A stretch of 64,000 bases of DNA from positions 239,345 through 303,344 of the forward strand of contig NZ_LMBW01000004.1 in assembly GCF_001439915.1 (NCBI RefSeq), given 5' to 3'. This document shows positions 34,452 through 44,154 of the stretch, piece after piece. Each line of letters begins with the position of its first letter. Within the stretch, counting starts at the first letter, position 1. This DNA comes from Fredinandcohnia humi. GTDB lineage: Bacteria; Bacillota; Bacilli; Bacillales; Bacillaceae_L. The notes under the pieces were generated by a model. That model saw only the letters and a list, made by a program, of their open reading frames with translations. It was not told the origin of the DNA and did no database searches. Both the position numbers and the translations under genes were made by a program.

Positions 34452-34500
34452 GTAGATAGCCCATTAATTTGTAATTATAATTAATGGGCTATTTTTATTG
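34452..34500 (+). terminator. Terminator of the 34020 gene
   Basis: Long stem ATAGCCCATTAATT / AATTAATGGGCTAT followed by T residues. Confidence 0.85.
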
Positions 34501-34675
34501 AACAAATATTGTTCAAAAGGTATTTGGACAAACTGTGGTAATGCTAGAAGGAAATTTACTTACTAAAAAGTAAAAACAACAACTAAAAGTGATTTAAGTA
34601 ATTTTCAAATTATGGGACACCCGAAAATTAACGTATTTTTTTATGTCCAAATCCCCCGCAAAAATCCATTTTAAT

Positions 34676-34705
34676 TTGAAATTCCTCCACGAAATGCCGT
34701 ATACT
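34676..34705 (+). promoter_or_regulatory. Promoter of ywiB-argS
   Basis: TTGAAA, 18 bp, TATACT, about 30 bp before the start codon. Confidence 0.55.
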
Positions 34706-34738
34706 AGTAAAGTTAACGACTTTTAAGGAAGTGTGAAA

Positions 34739-35170
34739 ATGAGTCAAGATGGAGCACCTATTGAACTCAAATTTGTAACTGAAATCAAGGATGGACCGCG
34801 AAAAGAGAATGTTGCTTTTGACGCAATTGGTCTATACTACATAAAAGGTAACAAAACATACTTGCAATTTGATGAAAAGCAAGAAACGGGTACGGTTAAA
34901 ACAATCATCAAAATCTCGGAAAAAGAGGTTCTTATTCTTCGTTCAGGAATCGTGAAAATGAGACAGGTTTACAGGAAGAATGAAACCACTAACGGTTCAT
35001 TCCAAAACCAGCTCGGGACCTTTGACCTCACCGCAAAAACAAATAATATCGAATACAAATGGTACAAAAACTCCCGAAAAGGGACGTTGTTTTTAGCATA
35101 TGAGAATTCACTGCAAGGTGAAAAATCTGGATTACATAAAATAACCATTACATTTAAGGAGCGAAACTAA
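34739..35170 (+). CDS. ywiB: DUF1934 protein YwiB
   Basis: 143-residue calycin-like beta-barrel family protein of unknown function. Typical features are an alternating beta pattern, [16 protein letters not shown] and [15 protein letters not shown]. The ATG at 34739 is preferred over the GTG at 34733, because GGAAG lies 7 nt before the ATG. Its stop overlaps the argS start (TAATG), as in B. subtilis ywiB-argS. Confidence 0.92.
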   Translation: MSQDGAPIELKFVTEIKDGPRKENVAFDAIGLYYIKGNKTYLQFDEKQETGTVKTIIKISEKEVLILRSGIVKMRQVYRKNETTNGSFQNQLGTFDLTAKTNNIEYKWYKNSRKGTLFLAYENSLQGEKSGLHKITITFKERN

Positions 35171-36840
35171 TGAATGTTGTTGATCAAGTAAAAGAACACT
35201 TGAAAGCGGAAGTTAAGGACGCGGTTTTGAAAGCTGGACTAGCTTCAGAAGACCAGATTCCAGAGGTAGTGTTGGAGCTTCCAAAGGATAAGGCAAATGG
35301 GGACTACGCGACAAACATGGCGATGCAGCTAGCGCGTGTGGCGAAAAAGGCACCACGTTTGATTGCTGATGACATTATTGCCAACTTCGATAAATCTAAA
35401 GCATCAATCGAAAAAATCGAAATCGCGGGTCCGGGATTTATCAATTTCTATATGAACAATTCCTATTTAACTGACTTGGTTCCGGCGATTTTAACAGCAG
35501 GAGAGGCTTACGGAGAAACGAATGTTGGCAATAACCAAAAGGTTCAAGTGGAATTTGTTTCTGCAAACCCGACCGGTGACCTGCACCTAGGACATGCGCG
35601 CGGGGCGGCCATTGGTGATTCGTTAAGTAACATTTTAGAAAAAGCAGGCCATGATGTGTCCCGCGAGTATTATATCAATGATGCTGGAAATCAAATTAAC
35701 AATTTAGCGAAGTCTGTTGAGGCACGTTATATGCAAGCACTTGGCAAGGATGCAAAAATGCCTGAGGACGGTTACCATGGTCAAGATATCGTGGGCATCG
35801 GCAAGCGACTTGCCGAAGAATTCGGCGATAAATATGTCAATATCGATGAAAACGAGCGCTTCGATTTTTTCCGAGATTATGGGTTGAAATTTGAAATGGC
35901 GAAGCTTCAAAAGGATTTAGAAGAGTATCGGGTTCATTTTGATGTATGGTATTCTGAAACCTCTTTATACCATAACGGAAAAATCGATCGTGCACTTGAA
36001 GCACTGCGTAATGCTGGACATATTTATGAAGAAGACGGTGCAACTTGGTTCCGTTCAACAACATTTGGAGACGACAAAGATCGCGTTTTAATTAAAAACG
36101 ATGGATCCTATACGTATTTAACACCGGATATTGCTTACCACCAAAACAAGCTTGAGCGTGGCTTTGAAAAATTAATTAACGTATGGGGTGCAGACCATCA
36201 CGGATACATCCCGCGTATGAAAGCTGCGATTCAGGCGTTAGGCTATGAAAAAGATACTCTTGAAGTTGAAATCATTCAGCTTGTTCACCTCTTTAAAAAT
36301 GGTGAAAAAATGAAGATGAGTAAGCGTACCGGCAAGGCGGTTACGATGCGTGAGCTGATTGAAGAGGTTGGTTTAGATGCGGTTCGTTACTTCTTCGCGA
36401 TGAGAAGCTCTGATACACATCTCGATTTTGACCTTGATTTAGCGGTGTCACAATCAAACGAAAACCCTGTGTACTATGCGCAATATGCACATGCCCGTAT
36501 TTGCAGCATGCTTCGCTCTGGCGATGAGATGAATATTGCCTTAGACGGAGACTATGCACTTGAACATATTAATTCTGAAAAAGAAATTGACTTATTGAAA
36601 AAGCTTGGCGAATTCCCGGCTGCTGTTACAGAAGCGGCGGAAAAGCGAATTCCACATCGCATTACAAATTATGTTAATGAGCTTGCTGCTGCACTTCATA
36701 GCTTCTACAATGCGGAGAAAGTGCTCGACCAAGATAATCTTGAAAAAACAAAAGCACGTCTTGCGTTAATGAAGGCAGTTCAAATTACATTACGAAATTC
36801 ATTAAAATTAATCGGTGTTTCTGCACCTGAGAAGATGTAA
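35170..36840 (+). CDS. argS: Arginyl-tRNA synthetase
   Basis: Class Ia synthetase of 556 residues that charges tRNA-Arg. It has an N-terminal Arg_tRNA_synt_N domain (1-90), [17 protein letters not shown] (the HIGH motif as HLGH, about 138-141), a Rossmann core, [28 protein letters not shown] (about 379-406) and a DALR anticodon-binding domain at the end with [27 protein letters not shown]. It is translationally coupled to ywiB. In B. subtilis argS-ywiB borders the narK-fnr-nar region; here the adjacent block is the FNR-site-bearing ATPase and mod genes. Confidence 0.98.
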   Translation: MNVVDQVKEHLKAEVKDAVLKAGLASEDQIPEVVLELPKDKANGDYATNMAMQLARVAKKAPRLIADDIIANFDKSKASIEKIEIAGPGFINFYMNNSYLTDLVPAILTAGEAYGETNVGNNQKVQVEFVSANPTGDLHLGHARGAAIGDSLSNILEKAGHDVSREYYINDAGNQINNLAKSVEARYMQALGKDAKMPEDGYHGQDIVGIGKRLAEEFGDKYVNIDENERFDFFRDYGLKFEMAKLQKDLEEYRVHFDVWYSETSLYHNGKIDRALEALRNAGHIYEEDGATWFRSTTFGDDKDRVLIKNDGSYTYLTPDIAYHQNKLERGFEKLINVWGADHHGYIPRMKAAIQALGYEKDTLEVEIIQLVHLFKNGEKMKMSKRTGKAVTMRELIEEVGLDAVRYFFAMRSSDTHLDFDLDLAVSQSNENPVYYAQYAHARICSMLRSGDEMNIALDGDYALEHINSEKEIDLLKKLGEFPAAVTEAAEKRIPHRITNYVNELAAALHSFYNAEKVLDQDNLEKTKARLALMKAVQITLRNSLKLIGVSAPEKM

Positions 36841-36849
36841 ATGCCATGT

Positions 36850-36886
36850 CAACAAGGCACCCATAACCGGGTGCCTTGTTTGTTTT
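36850..36886 (+). terminator. Terminator of argS
   Basis: Stem CAAGGCACCC / GGGTGCCTTG then TTTGTTTTG. Confidence 0.85.
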
Positions 36887-36887
36887 G

Positions 36888-36922
36888 TGACAGTATTTTT
36901 AAGATAGTGACAGTATTCCGCC
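36888..36922. repeat. Short array R5, same 20-bp unit as R2
   Basis: TGACAGTATTTTTAAGATAG followed by TGACAGTATT, in the convergent gap between argS and cls. It matches units 4 and 5 of the array at 11658. Confidence 0.75.
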
Positions 36923-36930
36923 GCCACCCC

Positions 36931-38136
36931 CTATAAAAAGTGCGAAATCCAAGTCGCAATTTTAATTTTGAACTTTTTTTCCGATTTCAGTTCGTTGATT
37001 CGTTCACGTGTTAACCCAATTGAAGTGATAAAATCCTCTTCAACTACCTTTTTAACCTCATTTATCATATCTTTGTCATGGATGTAACAATTAATTTCAT
37101 AATTGGAATATAGACTTCTTTTATCAAAATTCGCGGTACCAATGTCACAAAGCTTGTCATCGATACAGATGACTTTTGCGTGGTAAAAACCCCTTGTGTA
37201 CATATAAAACTGAATGCCAACCTTTGAAAGTTCTTCCGTATAGGGAATGGCTGCTTCTTTTACAAATGGATGATCTGGCTTTTTCGGTAAAAGAACCCGG
37301 ATTTTAACTTTGCGTTTCGCAGCATTAATTAATTCCTCTTTAATTTGGTTGCTTGGCACAAAATAAGGTGAGCCGATGATGATTTCTTTTTCAGCTTGTT
37401 TAATCAAACTGACAAAATTGTCCTCAAGATAGGCTCCATTTGTTGAAATGAACCTCGTTTGTGATTTTCCTTTTGAGAGCTGTGGAAAATAGGTACTGCG
37501 GTTTTCGACTGTATCCTTTGTTGTGTCATGCCAATCTTTTAAAAACTGAGTCTGTAGGTCCGCAACACCTTCACCGGTCAGCTTCAAATGATAATCCCGC
37601 CAGAATCCGAATTTCGGATCCTCGCCAAGATATTCTTTTCCGATATTAAAACCGCCAATATACCCCGTTTTTCCATCAAGAACCGTAACCTTCCGATGGT
37701 TGCGCGCATTCAGCTTGTAAAAAAGGTATGGGAAATTAGGCTTATTGCTGTAGGCAAGGGAAACTCCGGAGCGAGTCAGGTCTTTTTCCATTTCCTTCGT
37801 AACATTATGACTGCCTACCCAGTCCAATAGCAAACGTACCTTAACACCTTGTTCCGATTTTTTCTGTAACAGGGCAACAAAATCCTTGCTAACCTGGTCA
37901 TCCTCTAAAATATAAAATTGGACATGGATGTGTTCAGTTGCGTTTTGAATGTCTGAAAAAAGAGCGGAGAAAAGTGTTTCTCCTGTTGCATAAAGCGAGA
38001 TATCGCTGTTTCGTAATGGGTATTCCTCGTCTACCTGTTTTTTTAAGTGACTTTTTCTTCCGAGACTGTAATCTAGGCGGAGTAACAGTAATAGAATAAT
38101 GATAATAAGGACAATCCAGAAGATAACTCGCAGCAT
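36931..38136 (-). CDS. cls: Cardiolipin synthase
   Basis: 401-residue membrane phospholipase-D-family enzyme that condenses two phosphatidylglycerols. A single N-terminal helix (about 3-20) is followed by two PLDc domains: HRKVTVLDGKTGYIGGFNIG (about 147-166) and HAKVICIDDKLCDIGTANFDKRSLYSNYEIN (about 319-349), each an HKD motif. Only one N-terminal TM is present, where many Cls have two. Position beside argS matches B. subtilis ywiE. AGGAGGGG precedes the ATG. Confidence 0.94.
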   Translation of the reverse strand: MLRVIFWIVLIIIILLLLLRLDYSLGRKSHLKKQVDEEYPLRNSDISLYATGETLFSALFSDIQNATEHIHVQFYILEDDQVSKDFVALLQKKSEQGVKVRLLLDWVGSHNVTKEMEKDLTRSGVSLAYSNKPNFPYLFYKLNARNHRKVTVLDGKTGYIGGFNIGKEYLGEDPKFGFWRDYHLKLTGEGVADLQTQFLKDWHDTTKDTVENRSTYFPQLSKGKSQTRFISTNGAYLEDNFVSLIKQAEKEIIIGSPYFVPSNQIKEELINAAKRKVKIRVLLPKKPDHPFVKEAAIPYTEELSKVGIQFYMYTRGFYHAKVICIDDKLCDIGTANFDKRSLYSNYEINCYIHDKDMINEVKKVVEEDFITSIGLTRERINELKSEKKFKIKIATWISHFL

Positions 38137-38220
38137 TTTACCCCTCCTATGACTGACTTTTTGAGTTCACTTAGTTTATACGAAAATTGGAATATTTATT
38201 TGGGATTTCAAAATAAAATG

Positions 38221-38248
38221 TTGACTGAATGCTCATTCATCATATAAT
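38221..38248 (+). promoter_or_regulatory. Promoter of fadF with overlapping FadR-like operator
   Basis: TTGACT (38221-38226), 16 bp, TATAAT (38243-38248). The palindrome TGAATG-CT-CATTCA (38226-38239) fills the spacer. Its half-sites equal those of the B. subtilis FadR (YsiA) site, although the spacing is shorter. A TetR/FadR-family repressor is encoded downstream at 46903. Confidence 0.6.
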
Positions 38249-38296
38249 AGAAGTATATAGTCAGAAAATTAATACCCTTTACGAAAGGAGTTTAAC

Positions 38297-40417
38297 ATGA
38301 ATACCCTCTTACTTATCAATTTTCTTGCATTTTTAACTGTAACCGCTTACACAATTTATCTTTTTGTCTACCTCATTAAAACAAGAGTTGCCTATATCAA
38401 GCTCGGCAAAAAGGTCGAATTTGATGGAAAAGTAAAAGAACGTCTCGAGCGGATTTGGATTAACGTATTCGGACAGAAGAAGCTTTTAAAGGATAAAAAA
38501 AGTGGAGCCATCCACGTTATGTTCTTTTACGGATTTCTTCTTGTTCAATTTGGAGCGATTGATTTTATTTGGAAAGGCCTAAAGCCAGGCTCCCATCTTC
38601 CACTTGGACCATTATATCCAGGCTTTACATTTTTCCAAGAAATTGTCACGTTTCTGATTTTAGTTGCGGTCGTATGGGCCTTTCATCGCCGTTATGTTGA
38701 AAAACTAGTACGTTTAAAAAGAGGCTTTAAATCAGGACTTGTTCTTTTGTTTATCGGAGGTTTGATGCTTTCTGTTTTACTTGGAAATGGGGCAGGAATT
38801 GTCTGGCATGGCCATGACACATCGTGGACCGAGCTAATCGCATCTTTGATTTCGCTGGCTTTAGGCGGGCTAAATGAAACAGCTGCAATTGTGATTTTCT
38901 ATATCGCATGGTGGATTCACTTAATCTTTCTTTTAAGTTTCCTTGTCTATGTGCCGCAATCAAAGCATGCACACTTAATCGCTGGACCTGCGAATGTGTT
39001 TTTAAGCAGACAAACAAGCCCAGGAAAGCTTGAAAAAATTGATTTTGAAGATGAAACACAAGAAACATTTGGCGTTGGAAAAATTGAAGACTTTAAGCAA
39101 ACACAATTAGTCGACCTATATGCATGTGTCGAATGTGGCCGATGTACAAATATGTGTCCAGCAACAGGTACTGGAAAAATGCTGTCACCAATGGATTTGA
39201 TCGTAAAATTACGCGATCATCTTACGGAAACAGGTGCAGTCGTGACTTCACGTGTACCGTGGGTTCCAGCTGTTGCTTTCAGTCATACAAAAGGAAATCA
39301 GCTAGCACTTTCTTCAGCAGGTCAAGGTGCGAATGAAACAGCTGCAACTACAGAATTAGCCTACAGCCCAAGCTTAATAGGCGATGTCATCACGGAAGAA
39401 GAAATTTGGGCATGTACAACCTGCCGTAACTGTGAGGACCAATGTCCAGTTATGAACGAGCATGTCGATAAAATCATTGATTTACGTCGTTATTTAGTTC
39501 TTACAGAAGGAAAAATGGATGCGGATGCCCAGCGTGCGATGACGAATATTGAGCGTCAAGGAAATCCGTGGGGTCTTAATCGTAAAGAAAAAGAAAACTG
39601 GCGTGACGTGCGTGACGATGTTCATGTGCCAACTGTCAAAGAAATGAAAAAAGCAGGCGAAGAGTTCGAATACCTATTCTGGGTTGGTTCAATGGGTGCA
39701 TTTGATAACCGAAGCCAAAAAATCGCCCTTTCGTTTGCGAAGTTGATGAATGAAGCGGGTGTGAAATTTGCGATTTTAGGAAACAAGGAGAAAAACTCAG
39801 GTGACACACCACGTCGTCTCGGAAATGAATTCTTATTCCAGGAGCTTGCGACAAACAATATCGCTGAATTTGAAAAGGCAGAAGTGAAGAAGATTGTCTC
39901 TATCGACCCACATGCCTACAATATTTTCAAAAATGAATACCCAGATATGGGGCTTGAAGGTGTTGAGGTCTTCCACCATACGGAGCTTTTATATGACCTT
40001 GTAAAAGAAGGCAGATTGGTTCCAAAGCATGCGGTAAACGAAGTCATTACATGGCATGATTCCTGTTACTTAGGACGCTATAATGACGTGTATGACCCGC
40101 CACGTGAAATTTTAAAACAAATTCCAGGCGTGCAGCTTGTGGAAATGGAACGTAACCGCGAACAAGGGATGTGCTGTGGTGCAGGCGGCGGTCTGATGTG
40201 GATGGAAGAAGACACAGGAACGCGCATAAACGTTGCAAGAACAGAACAAGCGATTGCTGTAAACCCGACAAGTATTGGTTCTGGATGTCCATACTGCTTA
40301 ACGATGTTAAGTGATGGTACAAAGGCGAAGGAAGTTGAAGACAAAATAGGTACGTACGATATCGCGGAAATCCTTGAAAGATCTGTTGTCGGGGATCTAA
40401 AAGAGATTGCATCTTAA
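38297..40417 (+). CDS. fadF: FadF-like Fe-S oxidoreductase, acyl-CoA dehydrogenase electron acceptor
   Basis: 706 residues. The N-terminal membrane half (about five helices, 1-230) resembles the NarI/HdrE cytochrome b unit. Then come two 4Fe-4S motifs, CVECGRCTNMCPATG (about 276-290) and CTTCRNCEDQCPVMN (about 374-388), and two CCG domains with CCGAGGG. B. subtilis YwjF (FadF) is linked to fatty acid beta-oxidation next to acdA. It probably passes electrons from acyl-CoA dehydrogenases, via ETF, to menaquinone. It is the first gene of the catabolic cluster. Confidence 0.92.
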   Translation: MNTLLLINFLAFLTVTAYTIYLFVYLIKTRVAYIKLGKKVEFDGKVKERLERIWINVFGQKKLLKDKKSGAIHVMFFYGFLLVQFGAIDFIWKGLKPGSHLPLGPLYPGFTFFQEIVTFLILVAVVWAFHRRYVEKLVRLKRGFKSGLVLLFIGGLMLSVLLGNGAGIVWHGHDTSWTELIASLISLALGGLNETAAIVIFYIAWWIHLIFLLSFLVYVPQSKHAHLIAGPANVFLSRQTSPGKLEKIDFEDETQETFGVGKIEDFKQTQLVDLYACVECGRCTNMCPATGTGKMLSPMDLIVKLRDHLTETGAVVTSRVPWVPAVAFSHTKGNQLALSSAGQGANETAATTELAYSPSLIGDVITEEEIWACTTCRNCEDQCPVMNEHVDKIIDLRRYLVLTEGKMDADAQRAMTNIERQGNPWGLNRKEKENWRDVRDDVHVPTVKEMKKAGEEFEYLFWVGSMGAFDNRSQKIALSFAKLMNEAGVKFAILGNKEKNSGDTPRRLGNEFLFQELATNNIAEFEKAEVKKIVSIDPHAYNIFKNEYPDMGLEGVEVFHHTELLYDLVKEGRLVPKHAVNEVITWHDSCYLGRYNDVYDPPREILKQIPGVQLVEMERNREQGMCCGAGGGLMWMEEDTGTRINVARTEQAIAVNPTSIGSGCPYCLTMLSDGTKAKEVEDKIGTYDIAEILERSVVGDLKEIAS

Positions 40418-40460
40418 CGTGAAACTTCATTTAGAGGTGGTTTTTCCACTAAATGTTAGT

Positions 40461-40524
40461 TGAGGCCCACAGGGCGAGGGTCACAAAGACGTTGCCACAG
40501 GACGTGGCGAACTTAGTCTTTGTT
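40461..40524 (-). repeat. Family B fragment, reverse orientation
   Basis: Only the central part is present: the hairpin GCCAC-AGGAC-GTGGC inside the AAAGAC / GTCTTT helix, and a degraded GGCCCAC arm. It lacks the outer helix and both end hairpins. It lies downstream of fadF. Confidence 0.7.
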
Positions 40525-40738
40525 CATATAATAGGGCTTTTACTTGCAGTTGATTCTTCACTTCTTCTTTTAGACGTGGAATCTTACTGCAAGTTAATGC
40601 GGGGAAATGGATATTTTTGATTTATCTTCCACATCCGATATTGTAAAATAGGAATATAGGAAACAATTTAATTTTAAGTAATAGAATAACAGATAATAAG
40701 AGGTGTACATTCGTACGCCTCCCTCTTTCAGACAAGGT

Positions 40739-40752
40739 TGAGCGAGCGTTCA
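40739..40752. promoter_or_regulatory. Possible second TetR-type operator
   Basis: TGAGCG-AG-CGTTCA, a 14-bp imperfect palindrome with the same architecture as the site at 38226. It lies between fadF and the array R6, far from the thiolase start. Weak evidence. Confidence 0.3.
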
Positions 40753-40784
40753 GTCAAAAAAATGTAAGCGATTACCATGGTTGG

Positions 40785-41672
40785 GTGAATCGTACCCGAT
40801 TCGGGGCGGTTGCAAGGAAAAGGGTAACGCAAACGTGGGAATCTTACCCGATTCGGGGCGGTTGCAAGGAACGGGTAACGCAAATGTGGGAATCGTACCC
40901 GATTTGGGACAATTGCAAAGGAAAGGGTAACGCAAACGTGGGAATCGTACCCGATTCGGGGCGGTTGCAAGGAAAGGGGTAACGCAAACGTGAGAATCGT
41001 ACCCGATTCTGGGCGGTTGCAAGGGAAAGAGTAACGCAAACGTGGGAATCGTACCCGATTTGGGGTAATTGCAAAGAAAAGGGTAGCGCAAACGTGAGAA
41101 TCGTACCCGATTCGGGGCGGTTGCAAGGGAAAGAGTAACGCAATCGTGGGAATCGTACCCGATTCGGGGCGGTTGCAAGGAAAAGGGTAACGCAAATGTG
41201 GGAATCGTACCCGATTTGGGGTAATTGCAAGTAAAAGAGCAACGCAAACGAGAGAATCGTACCCGATTCGGGGTAATTGCAAAGAAAAGGGTAACGCAAA
41301 CGAGAGAATCGTACCCGATTCGGGGTAATTGCAAAGGAAAGTGTAACGCAAATGTGGGAATCGTACCCGATTTGGGGTAATTGCAAAGAAAAGGGTAGCG
41401 CAAATGTGGGAATCGTAGCCGATTTGGGACAATTGCAAAGGAAAGGGTAACGCAAACGAGAGAATCGTACCCGATTCGGGGCGGTTGCAAGGGAAAGGGT
41501 AACGCAAACGAGAGAATCGTACCCGATTCGGGGCGGTTGCAAGGAAAGGGGTAACGCAAACGAGAGAATCGTACCCGATTTGGGGTAATTGCAAAGAAAA
41601 GGGTAACGCAAACGTGGGAATCGTACCCGATTCGGGGCGGTTGCAAGGAAAAGGGGTAACGCAAACGTAAGA
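40785..41672. repeat. Tandem array R6, 17 units of 51-52 bp
   Basis: Each unit has GAATCGTACCCGATTCGGG (with the palindrome CCCGA-T-TCGGG), then GCGGTTGCAAG or GTAATTGCAAAG, then GGGTAACGCAAACG. Two positions switch between fixed alternatives (GCGG/GTAA/GACAA and GTGGG/GAGAG/GTGAG) in different combinations from unit to unit. It lies between fadF and the thiolase gene. All three leftward frames stay open across it because the unit has no leftward stop, which produces spurious ORFs of 255-304 codons. Confidence 0.95.
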
Positions 41673-41725
41673 ATTATACGTACTAATCTTCTAATTCATT
41701 GGACAAAAATCAAGGAGGTCGGAGC

Positions 41726-42904
41726 ATGGGTAAAACAGTCATTATCAGCGGTGTTCGTACTCCGTTTGGAAAATTAGGAGGAGGTCTTAGTTCATTAACT
41801 GCATCTGAGCTTGGTGGAATTGTTATCAGGGAAGCGTTACAGCGTGCAGGAGTTGAAGGGGAAAATGTTGACGAGGTTATTTTTGGATCTGTTTTACAGG
41901 GTGGCCAAGGCCAAATCCCTTCACGTCAGGCAGCAAGAAACGCAGGAATCCCGTGGGAAGTAAAAACAGAAACCATCAATAAAGTATGTGCATCAGGCCT
42001 TCGCAGTGTCACACTTGCTGATCAAATTATTCGTGCTGGTGACGAAGAAGTGATTGTTGCCGGTGGCATGGAATCAATGAGCAACGCGCCGTATTTTTTA
42101 CCGAAAGCACGTTTTGGACTAAGAATGGGGGATGCAAGCTTAAAGGACCTAATGGTTCATGATGGCTTAACCTGTAGCTTCCAAGGTGTTCACATGGGTA
42201 CCTATGGAAATGAAGTGGCATCAGAGCTTGATATTTCACGTAAGGAACAAGATGAGTGGGCACTGCGTAGCCACGAGCGAGCAATCAAAGCGATTGAATC
42301 AGGAAAGCTTGCCGAAGAAATTGTGGCAGTAGAAATAAAAGGACGAAAAGGTGTGGTTACGGTCGTTGATCAAGATGAGGCACCACGTGCGGACACAACG
42401 CTTGAAAAATTAGCAAAGCTTAAGTCAGCGTTTAATAAAGACGGTACCATCACGGCTGGCAATGCACCTGGCGTTAATGATGGAGCGGCAGCGCTTGTTC
42501 TTATGAGTGAGGAGCGGGCAAAGCAAGATGGAAAAGAGCCTCTTGCAACGATTCTTGCTCATGCAGCTATTTCCGTTGAAGCGAAGGACTTCCCAAAAAC
42601 TCCAGGACTTGTCATCAATGAATTAGTAAAGAAAACAGGTAAAACTGTCGACGAAATTGATTTATTTGAAATCAATGAAGCCTTTGCGGCAGTTGCCTTA
42701 ACAAGTGGAAAAATTGCCAATCTTGACCCTGAAAAGGTCAATGTTAACGGTGGGGCGGTAGCACTTGGCCATCCAATTGGGGCAAGTGGAGCAAGAATTA
42801 TTATTACACTGATCCATGAATTAAAACGTCGTGGCGGCGGCATCGGGATTGCGGCCATTTGCAGTGGCGGCGGCCAGGGCGACGCAATAATGGTTCAAGT
42901 ATAA
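41726..42904 (+). CDS. Acetyl-CoA acetyltransferase (thiolase)
   Basis: 392-residue thiolase, class II. The active-site cysteine lies in [16 protein letters not shown] (about 88), and the C-terminal motifs are [32 protein letters not shown] (catalytic His) and CSGGGQGDA (second Cys). It performs the last step of beta-oxidation or forms acetoacetyl-CoA. The ATG at 41726 is used because AAGGAGG is 7 nt upstream; the ORF opens nine codons earlier. It belongs with hbd and the two acyl-CoA dehydrogenase genes, as in the mmgABC type of cluster. Confidence 0.95.
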   Translation: MGKTVIISGVRTPFGKLGGGLSSLTASELGGIVIREALQRAGVEGENVDEVIFGSVLQGGQGQIPSRQAARNAGIPWEVKTETINKVCASGLRSVTLADQIIRAGDEEVIVAGGMESMSNAPYFLPKARFGLRMGDASLKDLMVHDGLTCSFQGVHMGTYGNEVASELDISRKEQDEWALRSHERAIKAIESGKLAEEIVAVEIKGRKGVVTVVDQDEAPRADTTLEKLAKLKSAFNKDGTITAGNAPGVNDGAAALVLMSEERAKQDGKEPLATILAHAAISVEAKDFPKTPGLVINELVKKTGKTVDEIDLFEINEAFAAVALTSGKIANLDPEKVNVNGGAVALGHPIGASGARIIITLIHELKRRGGGIGIAAICSGGGQGDAIMVQV

Positions 42905-43211
42905 CTTTATTCAGCAGGGGTTCCAATCTCGTTAAGTGTTGGGATTAGTGTAAAAAGAGTAATCAATTCAGAGCTTAAAACCTGGCTGAAATTAAGGAAC
43001 TCAGACTAAGAACGTCACATCATGTGACAACGTCTGAGTGACCAACATCGTGTTGGCCTAAAGCCTCCGGCGGATGCCTCAGATTTTTAGAGGAAATTTT
43101 TCGAGCAGTAAGATCAAAGACTAAGAACGTCACATCCTGTGGCAACGTCTTTATGACCCACTTCCTGTTGGTCTAAAAATCTGGGCGCAAATACGCCAAG
43201 GCGCATTTGAT
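42904..43211 (+). repeat. Family B structured element (B3) with duplicated inner hairpins
   Basis: The canonical part is 43056-43211, with closing helix AGATTTTTAG / CTAAAAATCT, the module hairpin and the AAATACGCC end hairpin. Upstream, at 42998-43060, a second copy of the two inner hairpins stands alone, with altered but still pairing stems (CTCAGAC / GTCTGAG, GTCAC / GTGAC, CCAAC / GTTGG). The A/T hairpin region begins at the thiolase stop. It is sense-oriented, 19 bp upstream of hbd. Confidence 0.82.
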
Positions 43212-43229
43212 TAATAGGAGGTATGTTTG

Positions 43230-44084
43230 ATGAAGGTTCAAAAAGTGATGGTAATTGGTGCAGGCCAAATGGGCTCAGGGATTGCCCAAGTTTGTGCAAT
43301 GGCAGGATATAATGTGCTGCTCCATGATTTAAAGCAGGAATACCTGGATCGCGGGTTTATGACGATCACAAAGAACCTTACTCGCCAAGTGGATAAAGGT
43401 CGAATGAGTGAAGAAGACAAGGCATCAACTTTAGAAAGACTGATGCCATCTCTTGATCTACAAAATGCAGGTGATGTCGACCTTGTTATCGAGGCAGCAG
43501 TTGAAAATATGGACATCAAAACAAAGCTTTTCTCCCAACTAGATGAAATTGCACCTCAGAACGCTATTTTGGCAACAAATACTTCCTCTCTTCCAATTAC
43601 GGAAATTGCGGCGGCTACAAAGCGCCCTGAAAAAGTAATTGGCATGCATTTTATGAATCCAGTTCCAGTAATGAAATTAGTCGAAATTATTCGCGGCTTA
43701 GCGACAGCCGATGAAGTCTATCAAGTCATTGAAGACATGACAAAAACGTTAAATAAGGTTCCGGTTGAAGTGAATGACTTCCCGGGGTTTGTGTCAAATC
43801 GCATTTTAATGCCGATGATCAATGAAGCAATTTACACGCTTTATGAAGGTGTTGCCACAAAAGAAGCGATTGATGAAGTGATGAAACTGGGGATGAATCA
43901 CCCAATGGGACCACTGACACTGGCTGATTTTATCGGTCTTGATACTTGTCTTTATATCATGGAAACACTGCACGAAGGATTTGGCGACGACAAATACAGA
44001 CCATGTCCATTGCTTCGTAAATACGTGAAAGCAGGCTGGCTCGGTAAAAAATCAGGACGGGGTTTCTACACATACAAAGAATAG
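43230..44084 (+). CDS. 3-hydroxybutyryl-CoA dehydrogenase
   Basis: 284-residue NAD-dependent 3-hydroxyacyl-CoA dehydrogenase (Hbd/MmgB type). The Rossmann motif [13 protein letters not shown] is at residues 6-18. [38 protein letters not shown] carries the catalytic His-Glu region near 138-150. The C-terminal 3HCDH domain has [20 protein letters not shown] and [15 protein letters not shown]. The ATG at 43230 has AGGAGG 8 nt upstream. acyl-CoA dehydrogenase follows 70 bp later. Confidence 0.95.
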   Translation: MKVQKVMVIGAGQMGSGIAQVCAMAGYNVLLHDLKQEYLDRGFMTITKNLTRQVDKGRMSEEDKASTLERLMPSLDLQNAGDVDLVIEAAVENMDIKTKLFSQLDEIAPQNAILATNTSSLPITEIAAATKRPEKVIGMHFMNPVPVMKLVEIIRGLATADEVYQVIEDMTKTLNKVPVEVNDFPGFVSNRILMPMINEAIYTLYEGVATKEAIDEVMKLGMNHPMGPLTLADFIGLDTCLYIMETLHEGFGDDKYRPCPLLRKYVKAGWLGKKSGRGFYTYKE

Positions 44085-44154
44085 GGGTGAACTCAGAGTG
44101 ACAACTCTTACAAAAAACCCACAGCATCTAGATCCCACATTGGAGGGAAGCAAC

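Noticed and set aside
40728-41664. Three long overlapping leftward ORFs (255-304 codons) across the 17-unit array
   Set aside because: All leftward frames are open only because the repeated unit contains no leftward stop. There is no ribosome binding site, and the predicted proteins are just the repeat read in rotating frames. Kept as a repeat, not genes.
40785-41672. CRISPR array
   Set aside because: The units are contiguous degenerate repeats without unique spacers, and no cas genes are present. The same applies to the other arrays.
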